Virus record (IMG/VR): IMGVR_UViG_3300020152_000026
Coordinates: 1 to 59,905 of that record
Reading direction: 5' to 3' (one strand)
DNA from: a virus
DNA: 59,905 nt
Shown here: in pieces, positions 27,701 to 35,145 of the stretch
How positions within the stretch are numbered: position 1 is the stretch's first letter
Layout: the number at the start of each line of letters is the position of its first letter
Notes under the pieces: generated by a model
Database searches by the model: none
Told to the model about the DNA's origin: nothing
What the model saw: the letters and a program-made list of their open reading frames with translations, nothing else
Translations under genes and position numbers: made by a program

Positions 27701-29657
27701 TAAGTATTATGTTCCGTTCTATCGTGACATTGAAGGGCAAGGTTCAAAAGCAAAAAGTAGCTTTGCTAATCAAACAGACCAAATAAAAAGTGCTAAAGGT
27801 TCAGGAGCAGATATTCTTGACCCTGTTGAAAGTATAATTGTAAACACAGAAAGATTTGTTAATGCTGCTAAGAGAAATGAAGTAATGCAGATTATTGACA
27901 GACATTACAAGTCAACTGATGGACTAGGTTATTTTCTTGAAAGAGTACCGCCAAACATGATGCCGCAAAGAACAGATATGACACAACTGAAAGCAAAACT
28001 ATCTAAGGCAGCAGAAGAAGCAGGAATAGAAAACATAGACGAATTAATTGATGATGTAATAAATGATACGCTGTTAACTTTTAGACCTGATATGAGCGGT
28101 AGAAAAGATATGGTTACAGTCTTTGTTAATGGTGAAAAGAAAATGTATCAAGTACATGACAAGGAATTTTTAAATGCTATTACTGCATTATCTCCGCAAA
28201 CTGCAAATTGGGTAGTAAATTCAGTAGGACAATTAACAAGGGTAATGAAGAATCTAACAACTGGTATAAATCCTATATTTGGTGTTGCACGAAACGTATG
28301 GAAGGATATTCCCACAACATTTATTTACAAGCGTTCAAAAGGCTTTAATTATCTTGTGCATATTGGAGATATTATGAAAGCTTTTGTTGATGTTATGAGG
28401 AATACTGAAGCATACAAAGAATATCATGCTGCCGGAGGTGGTCATTCATCTTCAATATCTGCCAATCGAAACTTGCTAAATGAAACGCTGAATGAAATTG
28501 TACCTGGTAGAAAAACGTCAAATGTTTTAAGAACCGGAGAATACTTATTGTCATTAGTTGAGCAGTTTAACAATGCTATTGAAAGTGCGCCGAGATTTGC
28601 TGAGTATAAAAAAACTGGTGGCAATACAGGAGCTTATTCAGATAAGATGCAGGCAATATTTGAATCACAAGATATATCTGTAAACTTTAAACGTCATGGC
28701 AAGTGGACTAAAGATGCCGATGCATTTATTCCTTATCTCAATGCAGCTATGCAAGGGCTTGACAAACTAGGCAGGACAGCAAAAGAATCACCCGGGAAGT
28801 TTATTATTAAGATGTTTATTTCTACTGTGCTACCAACTATCGTATTATATGCTATCAATAATGATGATGAAGATTACGAAAACTTATCAAGCTACATGAA
28901 GGACAACCATTTTAATATTAAACTTAATAACGGTAAGTTTTGGAGAATACCAAAGCCTAGAGAATTAGGTGTAATAGCTTCAGGCACAGAAAGAATATTG
29001 GAATATTGGAAAACAGATGATCCTGATGCTTTTTATGGATTTATTGATTATATTAAAACTAATTTCTTGCCACCTTTACCAATACCATTTATACAGCATG
29101 GAAGAACAATATTCGCACCATTAAATGATTTAAGAGCAAATAAAAACTTTGCTGATATTCCAATAGTTCCTAGAGAACTTGAAAAGTTACCTAACGAATA
29201 CCAATATGATAATAAAACATCTGCTATTGCTAAAGGATTAGGTTCTGCATTCGATATGTCACCTAAACAGATTGATTATATCATTGACAGTTATACTGGA
29301 ATTATAGGAAAGTTAAACCGTTCTTTGACAGCAGACAAGAAAGATTTTGCCGTTGGCATAGGTAACACGATTACAGCGGACCCGAATTATTCAACTGATG
29401 TATTCAATAAATTCTATGATGAAATTGATAAAATGGAGAAAATGAAACAAGAAAGCAAAATAAACAAAAAGTTGGTTGAAGGGTTTAATCCGGGTAAACT
29501 AAAAGCCTATAACCAAGTTGCTGATGTATTGTCAGATATGCGAAACAATATTAAAGCAATAGAAAAAGGTAAATTATCTGATGCTAAGAAAAAGGAACAC
29601 ACGGATAGAATCAGAAAGCAAATGATAGAAGTTACAAAAAAAGCATTACAAAAGTGA
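21711..29657 (+). CDS. giant polyvalent ejection protein with methyltransferase and metallopeptidase signatures
   Basis: The product is 2,648 residues. The Pro/Gln-rich N-terminus has two GFGDFR motifs. It is followed by a Gly/Ala-rich, possibly membrane-active block (about 225-300), more linkers, and a charged domain near 940-1000. A DNA N6-adenine methyltransferase-like domain has motif I LEPSAGQG (about residue 1305) and NPPF (about 1363). A zinc peptidase-like segment SHEVGHYLD (about 1706) has a conserved Glu further on. The C-terminal region (about 2160-2210, MKNLTTGINPIFGVARNVWKD) looks like a large polyvalent-protein-associated domain, with a hydrophobic helix near 2365. Polyvalent proteins are known to enter cells with phage or conjugative DNA and shield it. 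The C-terminal 300 residues are rich in Lys. Confidence 0.8.
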   Translation: MAIILRNSNISKSEESRRRKEAQQREVEAINRQRAAEEKSVQPATEGFGDFRSVERQIKPKPVLTKPIEPQPLIKPDIVPASSNSVGFGDFRQSERQAPSVYDIPISELMNKKVDLSQLPGKQQPTRPIQFTESDIKNPALYTLAKALQGGMQTGYGILGAQEALKDTVQDIASRVTGIKPQPVNNQFKLYPDANDLMKTTEEYNQNLAKAEDQYASGGQKLYGNIVSGTTAMIPTLAMSAVNPAAGLASTGITAGGAGARQAKNEGANPYQALAYGALTGAKEAATEKLFGLNMPFMKGSLDNVIEGAIKGGIKSQAGQALTKYVTGMVGEGSEEVISSLVEPWLQKMTYNPNAKVDYSGLLNDFLVGAGVSGVLGAPGTVIDVANSRQQSTPTVNAQPTIQRPTEQQPTPQQPIIKSPVQNVQPTKQQSTVGIVGKSTPVNAESRINKAIENQQRVIEDLQNQNLTYGIDVTQRMDLANRNLSRLNNLLQQEQKRKEQAKVDMQNRIKESEEYNRFVNGGLPNVIENTNVNVQNKPIPQVNIKPTEQFEPSKPVTVLPSTKSQAQDKIITSDDTMIPSRITNQGGLITVEKSDNPLFYTKNNSNNEIELYPDKIISDVRMEPQFTEWFDISRNDNSDKVSVVSPAILKYNPATRQYEFINKGKIAIGENTNTKPTQQIKLSEQTNILPVTENQAEGQINASETINVQMQQPIPQQPTKIQQPPMINAKTEQPRKIKNYKSIANPIQRISEFSSDVSKGELVDVDTVVQESNYVMDNEEPIKSELSKLKVAELSKMIPVMQRSYLTKKDEFVNKIYDNMLSRLYYNASGENSITYGFGSGSYSDVVRNKIKTSLTELTPEKLNNILSNNNAEYSEMQNRKTSYFEGLKNPKTLEDFQNKKRVLKLTQEEQDVYENLLADRNKKEREAKSVKDKERKAEKASQVVGDTDKYNIEKSTHSKTGEDVWVVTLNDRIDKDEWTSINSAMKSLGGNYWRGNKGWNFKVDPTDKLQGNIKTQLEEKQELTKEKRVEKLRQVAENMQDTIDDKFSDRLVNTARRARMAASAEADGEYLQRIQQTLHNIADAIESGEVKLLDNIDSKAQVETLEHTLSTAKYTRIQAEQKKMREEKINDYTISEYYQEQKSKPYSNDDIRHASLPLTEINVDTLKRFIQEIKGKKGFVLIANRLSKLVTKADKDGYVDVTEYIDEIEKIIKNSNDVASYWESTLAERKRLARMGIESDEELRAYLREYLQYRAGKRQKTSDEIVKEKQRQLIGRKIEGYFPTPAKVINKMLEYADIKESDTVLEPSAGQGHIVDEVRKVSQNIDVAEFDPSNREILEIKKYNVVGNDALSIDKQYNKIVMNPPFEKNQDIKHVRYAYDNNLKSGGRLVAIMSEHPFFANDKESIAFREWLESVGGTSEKLPEGSFKESDRSTGVNTRLVVIDKQTQQAESTEQATEQTNQTIPIDDRNFDNVGSRKVTAIQHENPELKPYIQTEAKRLLTELKNTIKGEKTIGENEQGETTYQGGVKRQTSKSIERILELESKPSYAEIEDSLNRLLHNQGQENIALAKRIELVIDDNLSEGTVSLEGVEIKPNNEYVSLKGKTAEEPTLTDDDLPVIDNFVKPRTQSKGSVAFKGLSEWKQARKEGKIDQIERPSDIIKEIEKFLKVPISKGKVTKRNALGIFKVHPETVRIKLTNDLPVVSHEVGHYLDKQFKLQKASNINEVIGLLPDDFASLYKDSEIPGEAVAEFVRMYLLDKDNAQQQAPMFYYEFINALDSQTLKFIDIAANSIQSYMSASNIEKSKSFIKSRTETNKNNSVSDMFDKIYTRVFDDLNPIQLFAKAVEMKKDNKLTGANNPYIMALNSRGSDIIANTIATERFIDSKGNVIGKSLKEILEPIQNKKYKDFTNYLVNKHAVEWLTPDENGNTKRVFADNTLNNLESVQESVKYYEENYPEFIAVANELYEYQNNLLDKWLVETGLLPKDVADTLKEKYKYYVPFYRDIEGQGSKAKSSFANQTDQIKSAKGSGADILDPVESIIVNTERFVNAAKRNEVMQIIDRHYKSTDGLGYFLERVPPNMMPQRTDMTQLKAKLSKAAEEAGIENIDELIDDVINDTLLTFRPDMSGRKDMVTVFVNGEKKMYQVHDKEFLNAITALSPQTANWVVNSVGQLTRVMKNLTTGINPIFGVARNVWKDIPTTFIYKRSKGFNYLVHIGDIMKAFVDVMRNTEAYKEYHAAGGGHSSSISANRNLLNETLNEIVPGRKTSNVLRTGEYLLSLVEQFNNAIESAPRFAEYKKTGGNTGAYSDKMQAIFESQDISVNFKRHGKWTKDADAFIPYLNAAMQGLDKLGRTAKESPGKFIIKMFISTVLPTIVLYAINNDDEDYENLSSYMKDNHFNIKLNNGKFWRIPKPRELGVIASGTERILEYWKTDDPDAFYGFIDYIKTNFLPPLPIPFIQHGRTIFAPLNDLRANKNFADIPIVPRELEKLPNEYQYDNKTSAIAKGLGSAFDMSPKQIDYIIDSYTGIIGKLNRSLTADKKDFAVGIGNTITADPNYSTDVFNKFYDEIDKMEKMKQESKINKKLVEGFNPGKLKAYNQVADVLSDMRNNIKAIEKGKLSDAKKKEHTDRIRKQMIEVTKKALQK

Positions 29658-29687
29658 GAGAGTCTAAAAACTCTCTCTTTCTTTTTT
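29656..29687 (+). terminator. terminator after the giant gene
   Basis: GAGAGAGT (29656-29663) and ACTCTCTC (29670-29677) form a perfect stem followed by TTTCTTTTTT. Confidence 0.85.
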
Positions 29688-29732
29688 AAAAAGGAGTTGA
29701 TGTTATGTTTTTAGTAGGGTTAGACGATTGGA

Positions 29733-30251
29733 GTGATTTTTATTATTAATCCTGAGAACTGGGAAGAAAGAATATGTATAGAGTGCGGCAAAAGCTTTAT
29801 GGTTAGAAAATGCTATACAAAAAGAGGGCAAGGAAAATATTGTTCTGTTTCGTGTCAAAGAACATATATTAACAAAACAAATAATCCTGCATGGCGTGAA
29901 GAAGTTAGAAAAAAGATAAGCAAAAATCACGCAGATGTATCAGGTAAAAATAATCCAATGTATGGACGCATTGGGGAAGAAGCACCTACTTATATAGATG
30001 GAAGGAGTAAGTATAAAGGAAGAACTTACAGGAAAATAGCCTTAGCAAATAACAAAGAAAGAAAATGCAAATGTTGTGGAGAAACAAATTTAAAAAAGTT
30101 ACATGTACATCATAAAGATGGTAATCGCTCAAACAATGAGTTAGATAACCTTCTTTTTTTATGTTCAAAATGCCACCAAACGAAAGCACATATATACATG
30201 CGAGACTTAAAAGGACGATTTGTAACGTCAGTTTTAAATAAAGCAATATGA
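29733..30251 (+). CDS. HNH endonuclease
   Basis: The product is 172 residues. An N-terminal zinc finger (CIECGK...YCSVSC) is followed by a linker and an HNH core: CKCCGE, then HVHHKDGNRSNNELDNLLFLCSKCH. This is the type of free-standing homing nuclease often found in phage genomes. The GTG start at 29733 is weak; a short frame from ATG 29705 has the good AAAGGAG site and overlaps it in another frame. Translation may therefore be coupled, or the N-terminus may carry a small frame error. Confidence 0.75.
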   Translation: MIFIINPENWEERICIECGKSFMVRKCYTKRGQGKYCSVSCQRTYINKTNNPAWREEVRKKISKNHADVSGKNNPMYGRIGEEAPTYIDGRSKYKGRTYRKIALANNKERKCKCCGETNLKKLHVHHKDGNRSNNELDNLLFLCSKCHQTKAHIYMRDLKGRFVTSVLNKAI

Positions 30252-30266
30252 AGGGAATGATACTTT

Positions 30267-30977
30267 ATGCCTATACAAAATGGAATTGCACAAGACAATA
30301 ATATATTTGGAACACCTTTTAAAGTTGATTTAATCCCAGTATCAAATAAAACCGCAAGACCACAAATAAAAATGACACCTAAATATGTTACCGTACATAA
30401 CACAGGCAATCGTGCCAAAGGTGCTACTGCTGAAAATAATTCGGAGTATGTTGATAATAATACAGGTTATGTTTCGTGGCACTTTACCGTTGATGATAAG
30501 CAGATCATACAAGAATTGCCTATCAATGAAACAGCGTGGCACGCAGGAGACGGCAGAGGACAAGGCAATATGACAACTATCGGTGTTGAAATATGCGAAT
30601 ATGAAGGTATTAACTGGGCGAAAGCGAAAGAGAATTTCTTTAAGTTAGCTATGTTCCTAAAAGCGAATGTACCTTCTCTTAACAGAGATTTTCTTGTACC
30701 GCATCAAAAATGGAGTGGTAAGTATTGCCCTCATCGAATACTAGATGAAGGTTGGAGTAAGTTTTTAATTGAATACCATACATACGAAACTAGACCAATC
30801 ATAAAAGAACCTACAGAAGAAGAAAGAGTAAGCGCACTTTCGAGAGAATTAGCAGCACATAAGATTTATAACGATGTAGATTACTGGACAAATGTATTTC
30901 TAGGGAAAGAGCCAGCTAATCCAACATTCTTACGGATGGCTTTTTCAAATGTACTCGATAGAATAAAAGGGATTTAA
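30267..30977 (+). CDS. N-acetylmuramoyl-L-alanine amidase (endolysin)
   Basis: The product is 236 residues. The N-terminal 160 residues are an Amidase_2 domain with zinc ligands in VTVHNTGN, the IGVEICEYEG strand and the PHQKWSGKYCPH segment. The C-terminal 70 residues are helical and may bind the wall. It cuts the bond between MurNAc and L-alanine, releasing progeny. It ends the late region next to a strong bidirectional terminator. A TTTATG-spaced GAAGGGA site precedes the ATG. Confidence 0.85.
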   Translation: MPIQNGIAQDNNIFGTPFKVDLIPVSNKTARPQIKMTPKYVTVHNTGNRAKGATAENNSEYVDNNTGYVSWHFTVDDKQIIQELPINETAWHAGDGRGQGNMTTIGVEICEYEGINWAKAKENFFKLAMFLKANVPSLNRDFLVPHQKWSGKYCPHRILDEGWSKFLIEYHTYETRPIIKEPTEEERVSALSRELAAHKIYNDVDYWTNVFLGKEPANPTFLRMAFSNVLDRIKGI

Positions 30978-30983
30978 TAGACA

Positions 30984-31026
30984 AAGCCGGATTTATAACT
31001 TATAGGTTATATCCGGCTTATTTTTT
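30984..31026. terminator. bidirectional terminator between late region and plasmid-like block
   Basis: AAGCCGGAT...TATAAC pairs with GGTTATA...TCCGGCTT (30984-31019) with T-runs on one side and A-runs on the other. It separates the two converging transcription units. Confidence 0.8.
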
Positions 31027-31371
31027 GTTGAAAGGATAAAATAGATACTTGCATTTTGCAGGAGTAAAATTATCTGCAAGTAAATGAAGTGTGAATCCCC
31101 AGCCTACTCCAAGACCAAATTGAAAGTTAATAATACAGGCTAAACTTGTAAAAATTAGAGCTGCTAACATACTGTGAATGTGTTTCCTGTGTTTGAAGAA
31201 TATCCATAACGGACATATAAATGATGCAGGACTTCCGAATATGTCACTATCGGGTAATAAGCTTCCTGCCGCCAATCCTATCCAAAATGCTAGTTGTGGT
31301 AGTGGACGGAAAAATATTATCACTAAAATTGTTGCTATCAACATGTGTTGTTTTCCGCTGAAATCGTCCAA
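31018..31371 (-). CDS. YdjM-like membrane metal-dependent hydrolase (DUF457 type)
   Basis: The product is 117 residues with three or four membrane segments. Metal-binding signatures of the YdjM/DUF457 family are clear: LLPDSD after the first helices, HRKHIHS, and LHLLADNFTPAK near the end. These enzymes are related to membrane phospholipase-like hydrolases of unknown substrate. It is the last gene of the minus-strand block; its stop is in the shared terminator. What it does for the element is unknown. Confidence 0.75.
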   Translation of the reverse strand: MDDFSGKQHMLIATILVIIFFRPLPQLAFWIGLAAGSLLPDSDIFGSPASFICPLWIFFKHRKHIHSMLAALIFTSLACIINFQFGLGVGWGFTLHLLADNFTPAKCKYLFYPFNKK

Positions 31372-31420
31372 CTCCCTTCGTTTTTTCTTTAGTATTTTAT
31401 TTGTGTCGATATAATATGTA

Positions 31421-31744
31421 CTATGACCAAGGCGTTAGTTTATCCATCCATTCAGCGAATCCTTGAATACCATTGCTTATCTTTGTAACTGTACTGATAA
31501 AAGGGGTTACCCCTTGATAAGAAAGCTTTAGTAATTTAACCATTGATACACCAGCAATGCTCCAACCTACAAAGTTAACCATATCTGAAGCATCACGATT
31601 TATTGTTTGTGTTATTCTTTTAGCTATGAAGGTTATTCCTCTGATTGTAATGATTGCGGTTACTAGTTGTGTTGTTTGCTTTGGGTCGGCTCCAAGTGCT
31701 AATATGATTACTGTACCGCAGCCTACTACTGTTATTGTTAGCAT
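31421..31744 (-). CDS. small membrane protein, possibly SpoIIIAD-like
   Basis: The product is 107 residues, with hydrophobic helices at about 2-20, 28-42 and 55-75, and an amphipathic C-terminus. It lies 12 bases after the two-helix protein upstream. The size, order and pairing with that protein resemble SpoIIIAC/SpoIIIAD, but the match is only by topology and short patterns. It may form part of a membrane channel with its neighbours. Confidence 0.6.
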   Translation of the reverse strand: MLTITVVGCGTVIILALGADPKQTTQLVTAIITIRGITFIAKRITQTINRDASDMVNFVGWSIAGVSMVKLLKLSYQGVTPFISTVTKISNGIQGFAEWMDKLTPWS

Positions 31745-31756
31745 ATGACCACCGCC

Positions 31757-31948
31757 TTAAAAGCTACTTAGAGCTTTGATAACCTGTGCGAATATAGTTA
31801 AACATGTTACAGCCAAACCCGATTTTGTCGCAAGGTCGAGGTATTGTGCTTCAATTTGCTTACCTACTGAAGTAAATATACCCTGAGTGATTGCGCTCGC
31901 CACCGTTGCGGTTGCCATTCCAATTACTACTACTGTACCACCTGACAT
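31757..31948 (-). CDS. two-helix membrane protein, SpoIIIAC/AD-like
   Basis: The product is 63 residues with two membrane helices separated by a short polar loop with VGKQIEAQYLDL, which resembles the VGKKEYAQW loop of SpoIIIAC. Similarity is limited to this short loop and the topology. It lacks a basic signal-peptide start, so it is not a convincing filamentous phage coat protein. TAGGAGG precedes the ATG. Confidence 0.6.
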   Translation of the reverse strand: MSGGTVVVIGMATATVASAITQGIFTSVGKQIEAQYLDLATKSGLAVTCLTIFAQVIKALSSF

Positions 31949-32036
31949 AAATACAACCTCCTAAATTTTAATTAATATTTTTATTTTATATTGGTTATAC
32001 TAAGGTTAAGGCAGGAGAGCAGAAGCCCTCCGAACC

Positions 32037-32285
32037 TCATTTTGCCTTTCGGCTTTTGAACTCAACTACATTGTGCTGTGACGGTGTAGTTGGGTTCGCT
32101 GCTTTTTGTGCTTTAATAATACGGTCTAATCTCCTGTGAATTTTGTTAGATACTATCCATGTAACTTTGCCTGTTATGCTTTTTCTTCCGTGCTTTCCTC
32201 TATGCGGCATAAAGAACCTTATAGCCTTATAGATAACGATAGCAAATAAATACATTTCAGCTAGGTTAATAATAAATTTAATCAT
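32037..32285 (-). CDS. membrane-anchored basic protein, hypothetical
   Basis: The product is 82 residues. One N-terminal membrane helix (IINLAEMYLFAIVIYKAIRFF) is followed by a very basic cytoplasmic region with many Lys and Arg. It could bind DNA at the membrane. AAAGGAGCG precedes the ATG. No family is recognised. Confidence 0.6.
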   Translation of the reverse strand: MIKFIINLAEMYLFAIVIYKAIRFFMPHRGKHGRKSITGKVTWIVSNKIHRRLDRIIKAQKAANPTTPSQHNVVEFKSRKAK

Positions 32286-32733
32286 GTGTAAATCGCTCCT
32301 TTTTCTTATAGTTTTTATATGAACAGGTCACCAATTAAAACAAAAAGATAAACCGATTACCGTACCGACCAACACACCAATACCATATCAATTCAAGTCC
32401 GTACATTATCAGTTGCTACAAAATCACAATCGTTACATAGGAAAATGATTTAACATTGACCCTCTGATTAGTTGTGGAGTTGTTGCAAAAGACATATACA
32501 AAAATGAATTAATACAATATCAATGCATCAATTAGTGCATTAATCAATTTATCTTTTGTAATTTCGGCTTTCTGTTATATATGTAATTGGGTATGTAATA
32601 GAATAATTTATTTTATAATTGCATTATGTTTTTAGATTATACTGTCTAAAACATTGATATAAAAGTGTTTTAAAGTCAATTGATATTATCGAACGAATAA
32701 TATAATGAGTGAGAGAATATCCTGCTGCTGATT
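32286..32733. other. AT-rich non-coding gap with palindromes, possible origin or promoter region
   Basis: No convincing gene in about 450 bases. The stretch around 32521-32552 has the palindromic sequence ATCAATGCATcaattaGTGCATTAAT, and TGTAAT recurs several times around 32559-32617. A possible minus-strand promoter for the membrane protein cluster (TTGGTG, 18-base spacer, TATAAG) lies near 32310-32340. A strong stem (TCCTGCTG with CAGCAGGA, about 32719-32745) spans the end of the next gene. An origin of replication or transfer is possible but not shown. Confidence 0.35.
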
Positions 32734-33327
32734 TCACAGCAGGACTTTTGAAAATGCTTCAAGCTTAGTATTAAGCAATATTACTTGTGTATGCTTCAGT
32801 TCAACTTTTGAATAGTTTTTATCAGTAACTAATACAATTCGAGGGAAATGGTCTTTGTTAAGATAGTTCTGTACCTCCCATGTTTCGTACAAGGTATCAT
32901 ACTTCTCTAAGTTATGGTTATGGTTAGATAACTGAATTTCAAAAAACAAGTGGTATCTTCTATTTTGGAATACGAATATTGCAAATGCATCGGACCGTAT
33001 TTCTCTATCACACCAATTCTTATCCATTTGGAATAATTCAATCTGACAATCATTACGGTACAGTTCAGCGAGTACGTCTAAGGTAATCATGCGGTGTAGG
33101 CTGGGAGGTTTTATCTTTTCATCATTCCATATATAGATATTCCTGTTTGTGGCTGAATCTCTTAACGCCTTAATATATCCGGCTTCTTTTAATCTTTCCA
33201 ATCTCTTTCTAGCAATGCCATAGCTTGATTGTTGATTCTTAAAAAATATCTTCTGTAACTGCTCTATAGTGGCATACTTATATTGTTCAAAATATCTGAT
33301 TATCTGTTTATCCCTATCAGTAATCAA
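32734..33327 (-). CDS. replication-relaxation family-like protein (winged helix plus nuclease-like C-terminus)
   Basis: The product is 197 residues, from a TTG start that overlaps the stop of the FtsK-like gene (AAGGAGGACG upstream). Residues 1-65 form a winged helix (ITDRDKQIIRYFEQY...LERLKEAGYIKAL). The C-terminal half has the pattern RSDAF...FFEIQ...EKYDTLYE, as in replication-relaxation proteins of Gram-positive plasmids and integrative elements, and reminiscent of PD-(D/E)xK nucleases. Pairing with an FtsK/SpoIIIE-type pump is typical of such elements. A role in nicking or initiating DNA transfer is possible, unproven. Confidence 0.7.
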   Translation of the reverse strand: MITDRDKQIIRYFEQYKYATIEQLQKIFFKNQQSSYGIARKRLERLKEAGYIKALRDSATNRNIYIWNDEKIKPPSLHRMITLDVLAELYRNDCQIELFQMDKNWCDREIRSDAFAIFVFQNRRYHLFFEIQLSNHNHNLEKYDTLYETWEVQNYLNKDHFPRIVLVTDKNYSKVELKHTQVILLNTKLEAFSKVLL

Positions 33328-34672
33328 TTAAATCGTCCTCCTTCTTAATATAACTTATAGGTTTTATATCTTCTATTTGGTTTCTTGTCTTAGATGTGTC
33401 TATCAATGGATAAGGTGAATTGTTATTTATTTGCCTTGTGTGAGGTTTTTGATGTATCTTACGTGTTTTCATATTGATGATTGTACTTTGTTCGTTCTGA
33501 CTTAATTCTGATTCAATATTAACCTTCTTATGCTGTCTATCTATGTGCGGTTTTAATAGTTCGTTTAGTCTTTCTGTTGAGAGGTTGGGACTGAATAAGT
33601 AATCTCTTTTGTCGCCACCATTGAGTGAATATATTGCGTACCTATCAGCTATTCCTACAGCTGAATTGTTACCCAATATCACTTCACTTGATATAGAATC
33701 ATTCGCCCTAAATGAGATTCTAACAGCACTCATATTTTTAACTATGCTAGGCAATTCATCTTTTACGGTTTTTTGTGTGCAGATAATAGCGAATATGCCT
33801 AAACTTCTGCCGATTTTTTCAACTCTTTTTATTACGTCAAGTATTTCTTCTTTCAGTTGTTTTTCTTCTTTGCCATCCGATTTATCCGGCATAAGTATAC
33901 TAAATTCATCTATAAGTATGTACATATATGACATTTTCATTTTAGGGTTTTGTTTGTTGTATTCTTCAATGTTAGTAGCAAGGCCTTTGTCACGATACCA
34001 GCCTATTGTTTTCTTTCTCTTTTCTATTTGCAGCTTGATATACTTCATCATTTTGCTGAGTTCTTCAAGTTCACTGGCATAACATTTAACATGCTTGACG
34101 TATTTGAAATTAATATATTCATCTTTGGCTATATCAGATATGTACAATTCAACTTCTTCAGGACTACATTTTAATATCCAACTTAAAAGTATCTGATAAA
34201 TGAACCTTGTTTTTCCGGCTCCTGTTGCTCCTGCAATCAAGAACATACAATTCTTATTATTGTTATTCTTGATAATGTTTAAAGCTAAGTCCAATCCTAA
34301 GTACATTTCGTGCGGTCTTATGCATGGGTTTTCGTATGGTGTTAACCTATCAAGTGATAATGTCACAATCTTTACCTCCCCATAATCTTTTAATTTCTCT
34401 GTTTTCATTACCCAAAGACAATTCAAACCTTCTTCAATTAAACAAACCTTTTTTTCTAATTCTGAAAAATAAACCCCAGGAACTAAATATACTTTTGCGA
34501 AAAACCCGTATGAAGTTTTATTAAGTACCTGTAAATAGTAAGTCTTATTGAATTTATTGTATAGATCAAGTTCAAACATGAGCCTATAGAATTTACTTTC
34601 CAGTTCTGTTATTTCTTTTTGTAGTTGAAGCTTTTCATTGCTCTGGCTTAATATTGATAACAATAGCACCAC
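33317..34672 (-). CDS. FtsK/SpoIIIE-type DNA translocase
   Basis: The product is 451 residues. The ATPase core at about 130-360 has Walker A GATGAGKT, Walker B YILIDEFS, and the IICTQ segment usual for FtsK/TraB-type motors. The N-terminal 120 residues are helical without clear membrane segments; a small membrane protein gene is just upstream and might anchor it. The C-terminal 80 residues are polar. These motors pump double-stranded DNA in conjugation of Gram-positive elements or in segregation. The true start may be a TTG three codons into the frame. Confidence 0.8.
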   Translation of the reverse strand: MVLLLSILSQSNEKLQLQKEITELESKFYRLMFELDLYNKFNKTYYLQVLNKTSYGFFAKVYLVPGVYFSELEKKVCLIEEGLNCLWVMKTEKLKDYGEVKIVTLSLDRLTPYENPCIRPHEMYLGLDLALNIIKNNNNKNCMFLIAGATGAGKTRFIYQILLSWILKCSPEEVELYISDIAKDEYINFKYVKHVKCYASELEELSKMMKYIKLQIEKRKKTIGWYRDKGLATNIEEYNKQNPKMKMSYMYILIDEFSILMPDKSDGKEEKQLKEEILDVIKRVEKIGRSLGIFAIICTQKTVKDELPSIVKNMSAVRISFRANDSISSEVILGNNSAVGIADRYAIYSLNGGDKRDYLFSPNLSTERLNELLKPHIDRQHKKVNIESELSQNEQSTIINMKTRKIHQKPHTRQINNNSPYPLIDTSKTRNQIEDIKPISYIKKEDDLIDY

Positions 34673-34676
34673 CCTC

Positions 34677-34871
34677 TTAAAACAATTTTGATTTAGTTCT
34701 TTTGTTAAGAGATTCTTTTTGTCTGTTTAGATTTATCATAAGTGGTGTCAAATCATTTTTATTACTTCCTTTGAAATTCTTCATCTTGTGAACGAATAAA
34801 ATAGATGCTGGCAATCCTATGCCTCCTACAAACCATTCAAGATGATTCCATACAAAGTTTACAATCTCCAT
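34677..34871 (-). CDS. small membrane protein, hypothetical
   Basis: The product is 64 residues, with one hydrophobic segment (WFVGGIGLPASILFV) and a basic tail. It ends four bases before the FtsK-like gene and may be its membrane anchor. TAGGAGG precedes the ATG. Confidence 0.6.
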   Translation of the reverse strand: MEIVNFVWNHLEWFVGGIGLPASILFVHKMKNFKGSNKNDLTPLMINLNRQKESLNKRTKSKLF

Positions 34872-34880
34872 ATGTACCTC

Positions 34881-35036
34881 CTATCTAAGTTTTACATGAT
34901 TAATTTTAGTCATTCCTTTAATGTGGTCGTTTCCACTGTTGAAAGTTACTAATTCATTCCGAGTGTCATAATAAAATTCAACTCCGGCATTAGTAAGATT
35001 TGTTAGAACTATTTTTGCAAATTCATTATTAGTCAT
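34881..35036 (-). CDS. small hypothetical protein
   Basis: The product is 51 residues. The start ATG at 35036 is chosen for its AAAAGGAGG site; a longer frame upstream adds implausible sequence. There is a helix followed by a beta hairpin (YYDTRNELVTF). It belongs to the minus-strand block; the function is unknown. Confidence 0.6.
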   Translation of the reverse strand: MTNNEFAKIVLTNLTNAGVEFYYDTRNELVTFNSGNDHIKGMTKINHVKLR

Positions 35037-35145
35037 ATGAAAACCTCCTTTTTTATTGTCTATGGTATATGATATTAAGTAGTTGCATATATGTTGCGTG
35101 TCCAAATAAAAAAAAATTACAAAAAAATAAAAGGCTTTTCAGCCT

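Noticed and set aside
33609-34082. 157-residue plus-strand frame inside the FtsK-like gene
   Set aside because: A shadow frame, hydrophobic because of reversed Lys/Glu codons, and lacking any ribosome site.
31421-34672. Nested filamentous phage (inovirus) module
   Set aside because: An FtsK-type ATPase with small membrane proteins looked suggestive, but no coat protein with a signal peptide, no ssDNA-binding protein in the block and no rolling-circle initiator was found.
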